Source: Hymenopus coronatus
Taxonomy: Eukaryota; Arthropoda; Insecta; Mantodea; Hymenopodidae
Assembly: GCA_030762935.1 (NCBI GenBank)
Contig: CM060883.1
Coordinates: forward strand, 30,126,501-30,190,500
Reading direction: 5' to 3'
DNA: 64,000 nt
Shown: positions 59,401 to 64,000 of the stretch, one piece after another
Layout: every line of letters begins with the position of its first letter
Numbering within the stretch: position 1 is the stretch's first letter
Program-made: the position numbers and the translations under genes
Notes under the pieces: model-generated
What the model was told of the DNA's origin: nothing
What the model saw: the letters and a program-made list of their open reading frames with translations, nothing else
Databases searched by the model: none

Positions 59401-61729
59401 ACACAAAAAAAGAAATCATACACCCATTTGATAATAAAAAAAATCTAATAAAGAATATCTTCTAATTAAAAAAATAAATGACAATAAAATTAAAGCCAAT
59501 CTTACTTCATACCTTTTCTATACACTATGTACACAGTACGTATAGAGAAAGTAAAAAATCTTCTCCTCTCTGTCAGTAGCATAAATGTCTTAGTCCCAAA
59601 ACACAGCAAATAAAATACATGAGTACTGTTAATTCAAAATCTTCTCGGGCTTCTAGCCAGGTAAAAACTTGGCTTGACACCAACGTTTCGAAGAAGTGCA
59701 TCTTCCTCGTCTTCAAGGTGAACTGATGGTTTGAGCTTGCGGAGACTGGTATTTATAAGAGCTGGGATGAAGCTAACATCTGATTGGTTCGCGTGATATT
59801 ATGGCCTGGTATTTAAGATGACTGAGACATGGGTCCGTGCCCATGTCTCATGTCTCAGTCATCTTAAATACCAGTTGTATATTACCAGTCTCCGCAAGCT
59901 CAAACCATCAGTTCACCCTGAAGACGAGGAAGATGCACTTCTTCGAAACGTTGGTGTCAAGCCAAGTTTTTACCTGGCTAGAAGCCCGAGATGATTTTGT
60001 CGCCAGGAAAGCTTCAGTTCTTATTTTATGAGTACTGTTGTTGAAGGAAGGAAATACTTGCTTACTCTACATACCCATGTCAGTGTAGTTACAGCTGAGC
60101 AGACCACGCAGGTTTCTGAGGGCAACTGAGCCAAGTGACCCCCCTCGCACCTGCACTATGTCGAAGTCGAGCAGAGGCTCGTAGTGATAGTAGTTGCCAG
60201 GATGGCTGTTGAGGACGTCTCCCAGGAACGTAGACCCAGAACGCCAGGTTGTTATCACGAGGCTGCGCACTGGTGTTCCTCCCAGTTCAGGCACCAAGTC
60301 ATCCAGTGATCTGTGGACACGATCACATGCATATTAAATAGCTGCTCTTTATTCGTTACCTGTCGCCCTCCTGGTGTAATGCTAACTTCATGTCATAGAT
60401 TTAAAAGAACCTCAAGCCTGATAGAGGGGTCTCTGAGCAAAATTAAGCGGTCTTTCACGCTCAGTATAGAATGGCACGCTGAGAACCTCAGCAGTTAAAC
60501 ATGAAGCTCCATTAACTATTAGTTACCAATGGTGAGGATGTTTAGTTATAACCTCACCTTCTTTTCATCTAAATTGGATTAAAATGATACAGTTTTATTG
60601 TAGACCATCTGTGTATATATCCTATTGCTGAGGTCAAAATGTCCCCTCCCGCAGTTGAGGTATTATTAGATTCTCCGCAGTTCTAGTGTTAAATACATGC
60701 TTCCAGTCTGATATGGAACTGCTGACATGTTCTAGCATTTCAGCGGAAATTTCTCACCTCCATGGTGTAACTACATATATCCAAGATCCTGGGTTCAAAT
60801 TCAGAGGAGGACGATGGATTTTTTCGGGCGTAAAAATCCTTAGCATGGCTTCCTTCGGAGGAGAAGTAAAGCCGTTGATCCCGTGTTGCAGTTTTACGGC
60901 ACGTAAAAGAAATTCAAACCTGATAGAGAGGCCTCTGAGCAAAATTAAGCGCTCTTTCACGCCCAGTATAGAATGGCACGCTGAGAACCTCAGCAGTAAA
61001 ACATAAAGCTCCATTAATTATTAGTTACCAATGGTGAGGGTGTTTAGTTGTAACCTCACCTTCTTTTCATCTAAAGTAGAATAGAGTGATTCAGTTTTAG
61101 TCTAGACCATCTGTGTATGTATTTTATTGCTGAGGTCAAAATGTCCCCTCCCGCCGTTGAGGTATTATTAGATTCTCCGCAGTTCTAGTGTTAAATACAT
61201 GCTTCCAGTCTGATATGGAAAGACTGGTGACATGTTCTAGCATTTCAGCGGAAATTTCTCATCTCCGTGGTGTAACTAGATATATCCAAGGTCGTTGGTT
61301 CAAATTCGGAGGAGGACAATGGCTTTTTCGGGCGTAAATATCCTTAGCATGGCTGCCTTCGGAAGGGAAATGAACCGTTGGTCCCGTGTTGTAGATATAC
61401 GCCACGTAAAAGAAACTCAAACCTGATAGAGAGGCCTCTGAGCAAAATTAAGCGGTCTTTCACGCCCAGTATAGAATGAGACGCTGAGAACCACAGCAGT
61501 TAATAGCGTCCATAAATAAAACTCCATTTCAGTGGGAATTTCAGAGTAGGCAGAAATTATAAACTAAAGTTAATGCTTTGTAATACCTGGCAGAAATGTT
61601 GTAGCGACCTGAAGGATAGTTGTACCCACGCATCTCGTCTGCAATCATTTGTCTCTGCTCAGCCACTACCTCCTCAATATCATTGGTGTAGTTGCTTTCC
61701 ACTTCTTCAACCTCATTAGCAGACCAGCC
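47696..61729 (-). CDS. Carbohydrate 6-O-sulfotransferase (CHST1/3/5-like), five exons, N-terminus missing
   Basis: Exons 61587-61729, 60075-60310, 51529-51727, 49587-49766 and 47696-48014, all with GT/AG borders and agreeing phases, give 358 residues and a stop. The 5'-PSB motif TTWRSGSTF is at residues ~68-76 and the 3'-PSB motif RDPRGTLQSR at ~203-212; these bind the sulfate donor PAPS. Family members are Golgi type II membrane enzymes that sulfate C6 of Gal, GalNAc or GlcNAc in glycans. The acidic stem-like region (residues 1-47, with an NYT sequon) precedes the catalytic domain. The signal-anchor exon is not found in the window. Cys residues, the WCPGNPDCMEP insert and the RYEDLSVNP motif fit this family. 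Substrate specificity cannot be told. Introns are 1.3, 8.3, 1.8 and 1.6 kb; the 8.3-kb one is crowded with mobile elements. All exons look intact, so the gene is probably functional. Confidence 0.92.
48015..49586. other. Intron of the sulfotransferase gene
   Basis: 1572 bp, AT-rich, with a TATATACATATATATAT tract near 49245-49263. No mobile element is recognised. Confidence 0.55.
49587..49766 (-). CDS. Sulfotransferase exon with 3'-PSB motif
   Basis: 180 bp between acceptor ctcatttgtttcag and donor GTAGGT. It encodes LGVRVVLLVRDPRGTLQSRK and the segment to SIKYPNRF. Phase in 2, out 2. Confidence 0.93.
49858..50743 (+). mobile_element. H1 repeat in sulfotransferase intron
   Basis: Opposite in orientation to the gene. 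The head is worn ('gtgcacatatacaccatat'); the other blocks and the end 'cagtgcacatcata' before a T run are present. 886 bp. Confidence 0.82.
50880..51020 (+). pseudogene. Possible LINE reverse transcriptase remnant
   Basis: LAMFADDVIFLYMG contains the FADD catalytic signature in proper hydrophobic context, but the frame breaks shortly after and little else can be read. Within the sulfotransferase intron. Confidence 0.35.
51529..51727 (-). CDS. Sulfotransferase middle exon
   Basis: 199 bp, acceptor gatgtgttttcag, donor GTAAGT. It encodes HYLRYGREHVWLFNHNARLW to MKIVRLRLRLVEDLLEDP. Phase in 1, out 2. A LINE 3' end lies only about 20 bp upstream of its acceptor. Confidence 0.92.
51747..52637 (-). 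mobile_element. LINE 3' end (CR1/Jockey-like reverse transcriptase C-terminus)
   Basis: At 52631-52347 it reads CKFLGVYLASNAGWDKQVNS to PVMEFGVTCWDPYRVNQIDL, the 'LGV......W..H/Q' thumb region of LINE reverse transcriptases. After one frameshift it reads KVRRKKQRLCALFKAY to LSLKKYRKNLDINVG with stop at ~52019. A short 3' UTR ends in TACATACATACAT repeats at about 51747-51758. 5'-truncated, and in the same orientation as the host gene. Confidence 0.8.
52640..54040. other. Intron sequence, unassigned
   Basis: Part of the 8.3-kb intron. Apart from the TA microsatellite nothing is recognised. Confidence 0.5.
53419..53480. repeat. TA dinucleotide microsatellite
   Basis: About 30 uninterrupted TA units, self-complementary and probably length-variable. 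Confidence 0.97.
54046..54909 (+). mobile_element. H1 repeat, complete copy
   Basis: Runs from actgtctctatatactatg (with ATGTACATAG palindrome) to 'agtcatgtaaatggagcac' and CATCAGA. 864 bp. Confidence 0.9.
54910..55470. other. Intron sequence, unassigned
   Basis: No recognisable feature. Confidence 0.5.
55473..55749 (-). mobile_element. SINE-A with perfect 10-bp target duplication
   Basis: TTCCAGGAGT occurs at 55473-55482 and 55740-55749. The element (55483-55739, 257 bp) has a poly(T) run at its left end (poly(A) on its own strand), body 'caggataagggaaaacccc', B box 'gagattcgaactc' and head 'agcacactacccaggc'. Same orientation as the sulfotransferase gene. Confidence 0.93.
55984..56160 (+). 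mobile_element. SINE-F, 3' part
   Basis: 'gaagggaagtaaagccgttg' to 'ataaataaaactccattta'. The tRNA-like head is missing. Confidence 0.8.
56395..56740 (+). pseudogene. LINE C-terminal zinc-knuckle relic
   Basis: The frame reads LRDLRGDCDINVCPICRTNE, then EAVHCVLKCKETEVWRSELG: CPxC...H....C as in the relic at 24080. A stop follows quickly. It lies just upstream of the PLE reverse transcriptase piece. Confidence 0.55.
56760..57800 (+). pseudogene. Penelope-like element: reverse transcriptase relic
   Basis: Reads LYAPPKIHNLVTKCGPSI, then VSFDATYLFPSI (RT motif A), RQQGPAMANPLSLLLPDLFM (motif B) and YRYVDNITTIVPEKP (motif C, with YVDN instead of YVDD). It then reads LPFFDIKIVR and HSYNPTAHKYA. 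The order of motifs and spacing fit PLE reverse transcriptases. Stop codons and the Asp-to-Asn change make it inactive. GIY-YIG is not seen downstream. Confidence 0.8.
57801..58540. other. Mostly unassigned; worn tRNA-headed SINE at about 58195-58365
   Basis: On the - strand 'ttagtgtggtacgaagtgg' and 'gagtttcaatcccagc' resemble A and B boxes related to SINE-A. The rest is AT-rich intron sequence. Confidence 0.4.
58544..59552 (-). mobile_element. H1 repeat with a ~165-bp insert near its head
   Basis: From 'tctgatgtgttccattcac' to 'cgtatagagaaagt'. At 59347 the 'atttttgggt' block jumps to unrelated AT-rich sequence until ~59512, where the head palindrome resumes. Well-conserved ends. Confidence 0.88.
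59619..60039. mobile_element. 397-bp foldback insertion with 12-bp target duplication (PLE-type)
   Basis: ATGAGTACTGTT occurs at 59619-59630 and 60028-60039. The insert (59631-60027) is two inverted copies of one sequence (about 59636-59760 against 59872-59998, plus a central hairpin near 59805-59870). Each arm contains CTGAAGA (CTTGAAGA on the left), a 7-bp stem with a 5-base loop, and CGAAAC, recalling the hammerhead core in PLE terminal repeats. It lies 36 bp downstream of the donor of sulfotransferase exon 2 on the - strand. Confidence 0.75.
60075..60310 (-). CDS. Sulfotransferase exon with 5'-PSB motif
   Basis: 236 bp, acceptor gtgtccacag, donor GTATGT. It encodes SLDDLVPELGG, VRSLVITTWRSGSTFLGDVL, HYEPLLDFDIV and ends LLSCNYTDM. 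Phase in 2, out 1. Confidence 0.95.
60384..61535 (+). repeat. Tandem triplication (~503-bp period) containing SINE-F
   Basis: 'cctctgagcaaaattaagc' recurs at about 60431, 60933 and 61436, and 'ccatctgtgtat' at ~60606 and ~61110. Two full periods and a partial one lie in tandem. Each unit holds SINE-F (head 'tggtgtaactacatatatcc', B box 'gggttcaaattc') plus ~250 bp of shared flank ('gaggtcaaaatgtcccctcc'). Units differ by scattered substitutions, so the duplication is not recent. It fills most of the first visible sulfotransferase intron. Confidence 0.88.
61587..61729 (-). CDS. Sulfotransferase, most 5' exon in window
   Basis: 143 bp, acceptor aatatatttacag, donor GTATTA. It encodes GWSANEVEEVESNYTNDIEE to GRYNISA. 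Acidic, stem-like, with two N-glycosylation sequons (NYT, NIS). Phase in 0, out 2. It is not an initiating exon: it begins at an acceptor. Confidence 0.85.
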
Positions 61730-61856
61730 CTGTAAATATATTCAAAATAATAATATAAGCCAAACAGCAATTGAAGCATAGAACATTCATTTAGAATAGG
61801 CAGTTCAAGGCCGCTCTTTCCCTCTTAATGGTGCACATGTACTGCTAGCACTTTTT

Positions 61857-62898
61857 ACGTTCTCTAGCACATATGTATAATGCACATAGTAAATAGAGAA
61901 GGTATTGTATGGCACCCAAAAATTCAATACCAAGATTTCACCAGAAATCTCGGTTTTGGAAGCCCCTGAATCCAAAATAAATAAATAAAGCATTTTAGAA
62001 AAATGTCCATTAAGTATGTCTGTGAGCAGCATAGCAGCATAGCTCAAAAACGCATGTGAAATTTGTGGTGGGCAAAGCGGCGCAGAGGTGGGTTTTCTCC
62101 GGGTTCTCCAGTTTCCCCTACCATCGCATTCCACCGGTGCTCCATCTTTATTTCATATATCACCAGTGTCATCGCCTGCGGTGCTATAAGTCGTAAAAAC
62201 GGGCGTTAAACACTACCAAAAATAACTCAAAAACAAAAAAGTCTATTAAATACCAAACTTAGTATTTAAGTTCGGTGTCTTCCAAGGATACGACACAAAG
62301 CTTTCAGAAACATCCTCCCATCCCAACTACCCTTCACACAGAATATTTTTTGAAAATTTTGATTTTCTCAAAAATAGTTCTAATGCTTTTGAATAAAAAT
62401 TCATATGTTTAAGATATTTTCTGACAAACAAAATGCATATCTCGAATTTTCTGGGAATGGCCTCTGAAGACGTCTCCATTCTGAATGATGTTTCTGTAAT
62501 CGGTTCACCGTATGAGATAGACAAAAACTTACTACACAAAAAATATAGTTCTCATTAAAACACACAATTTGTGTCATATATTTCTTTTTTTGGAGGGCTA
62601 ACCGTTTTTCAAGATACTCTTTCTAACTGGTTTTAATTTTAAAATATTTAAATGTTTTGCATTTTATCTCTTTCGTTTAATTTCCGGAAATGCAAAATGT
62701 TTCATATAGAAGTGACTATCGCTTTAGCCTAGTACTTATATTCCTTTATTTACATTCTACTTATAAGGAAGCATGTAATAAGATCAATTATGTTACCATT
62801 TAACTCAATTAGCATAATGTAGATAAAATAAAAATGTTTTATAAGAAAGTTTGTTCATAAAACAGGTAGAGAAAGTCATATGAATGTGGCTCATCAGA
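61857..62898 (+). mobile_element. H1 repeat carrying a SINE-B2 fragment
   Basis: Head 'acgttctctagcacatatg' to 3' end 'catatgaatgtggctcatc'. At ~62053-62222 it is interrupted by a headless SINE-B2. Confidence 0.82.
62053..62222 (+). mobile_element. SINE-B2, body and tail only
   Basis: 'gtgaaatttgtggtgggcaa' to 'cgttaaacactaccaaaaa'. It lacks the tRNA-like head. 'ctcaaaaac' borders the insert on both sides ('tagctcaaaaacgcatg' and 'aataactcaaaaacaaaa'), a probable target duplication of about 9 bp. Confidence 0.75.
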
Positions 62899-62899
62899 T

Positions 62900-63690
62900 A
62901 TATTTTTTTATTTGAACTGCATGTCATTGCAGAAAGAGACATACCACATTATACAACAGTGTCGAACAGATAATTTTGTAGTTAGCTATAATGAATTCCA
63001 TTTGTTTATTATACATTTTGTCTAAATATGTCTTAAATGCATGAATTGGTTTAGCATTATTGAGCATTATTGCCTTCCTTAGTTTGTTTAAGAGGGAGCG
63101 AGAGCATGCAGGTGAAAATGAATTGATGTAGAGGGGGGTCAATGGAAAGCCTCCAAACATGACCTTGAACTGTAACTGAGATTCATGGTGTTCAAATCAG
63201 ACTTTCTAACATAGGGGGGGGGAACTGAAGAATCAGTATTTCTGTTATATTTATATAATTAATATACCAGTTAACATTTTATTGTTGTCTGCATTCAATC
63301 CTTGAACAAAATCCAGCTCAATATGCATTTTACTGTCTTTAAAAGCACCGTGATTTTGCATTTCCGAGCATATGCAACCAGAATGGTTTGTTGAAAGCTA
63401 GGGGGATCCATTTTTCAAATTCGGTTTTGTTTGTACATCCCCTGACTAGTGTAATGCATTTATTCTATTTTCACTAACACATATCACCTCCAATGTTGTG
63501 GTTTTTAACTAAATATTAATATCACTTGAGTTGAAGCCTGAGATTTGAACTGTCATAGACCGTACAAACTGCTAAAGTTATGACCGAGAATTATTTATTG
63601 TTTAGCGTACTTGACACTAGGGATACGATAGTTTTGCTGACTCGAACGATCTACATCTACATCAAAAGTGTCTTCCTGTATTTTCAATGA
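62900..63690. other. Unassigned stretch
   Basis: No exon-like or repeat feature seen. The missing N-terminal exon of the sulfotransferase was looked for here without success. Confidence 0.45.
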
Positions 63691-63790
63691 ATGATTGAAT
63701 AAGTGTATTTATTGGCATAGCAATATCATACGTAGAATTTCAACAGTCGCACGGGTCCACAGACCGTACGTGCTTTTGCAATAGACATTA

Positions 63791-63932
63791 CAAGCAATAT
63801 TAAAACAACAACAAAGAATTAAAAGAGTAAACACGAAAATAAAAAGACAAAGGAAATACACAGTCAAAAGCAATATTAAACAACAATAAAGAATTAAGCG
63901 TGAACCCGAAAATAAAAAATACAAAGAAATTC
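63791..63932. repeat. Two-unit tandem repeat, ~78-bp period
   Basis: 'aagcaatattaaaacaacaa' at about 63792 recurs as 'aagcaatattaaacaacaat' at about 63869, with similar following sequence ('aaagaattaa', 'cgaaaataaaaa'). It may belong to a LINE 3' UTR whose end ('ccaataaatacac' on the - strand) is near 63705. Confidence 0.65.
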
Positions 63933-64000
63933 AAACTTAGCAATTTAAATTTACAGCACAGAGTACAACTTCATAAATGCACCCTCTTATAATAGATAAT

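Noticed and set aside
59837..60031. 64-codon + strand frame across the foldback
   Set aside because: It runs through the right arm of the inverted repeat; the mirrored arm does not preserve it and there is no sign of coding constraint.
60754..61014. 86-codon - strand frame in the sulfotransferase intron
   Set aside because: It lies wholly in the SINE-F tandem array and is broken in the neighbouring unit.
1..64000. CRISPR arrays, operons, phage or plasmid modules
   Set aside because: The sequence is clearly eukaryotic; dispersed repeats are SINEs and H1 copies with irregular spacing, with no regular spacer array.

Overview
This is AT-rich eukaryotic DNA with spliced genes, tRNA-derived SINEs, mariner, piggyBac, LINE and Penelope-like relics. 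It is most probably from an insect with a large, repeat-laden genome. An arthropod is supported by a secreted Tyr/Val-rich cuticle-type peptide gene and by the mobile-element mix. A cockroach, termite or other hemimetabolous insect is a guess only. Nothing prokaryotic is seen. Almost all open frames here are chance frames or transposon relics.

Two host genes can be supported. (1) On the + strand at about 6.64-11.3 kb is a compact three-exon gene. It has a TATA box, a 4-codon first exon, a second exon carrying the rest of a 50-residue preprotein (signal peptide plus a ~29-residue mature peptide without Cys), and a probable separate 3' UTR exon with AATAAA. (2) On the - strand, from 61729 down to 47696, are five exons with matching phases. 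They encode 358 residues of a carbohydrate 6-O-sulfotransferase (CHST1/3/5-like) with both PAPS-binding motifs. The N-terminal exon(s) with the Golgi membrane anchor are not found in the window.

The rest is repeats. The dominant one, called H1 here, is a 0.73-0.92 kb non-coding family with at least 22 full or partial copies covering roughly a fifth to a quarter of the window. Its architecture resembles Helentron-associated elements (HINE/DINE-1): inverted ends offset at one side, a 3'-terminal hairpin, and insertion at T-rich sites. Other repeats are several tRNA-headed SINE families (A-F, many with clear target-site duplications), mariner relics (one split by a 1.94-kb insertion), a piggyBac relic, LINE 3' ends, a ~0.5-kb element with terminal inverted repeats, and pieces of a Penelope-like element (PLE). 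The PLE pieces include two inverted insertions; one is a 397-bp foldback with a 12-bp target duplication and a hammerhead-like motif.

Layout: 0-6.6 kb repeats; 6.6-11.3 kb peptide gene, with H1 and piggyBac inside intron 1; 11.5-18.7 kb dense H1 cluster with nested SINEs; 19.6-24.4 kb mariner and LINE relics; 24.4-46 kb mostly unassigned AT-rich DNA with scattered SINEs, PLE and mariner; 47.7-61.7 kb sulfotransferase gene, whose 8.3-kb intron is filled by LINE, H1, SINE and PLE insertions; 61.8-64 kb H1 and tandem repeat. All family assignments come from reading the sequence, with no database search.
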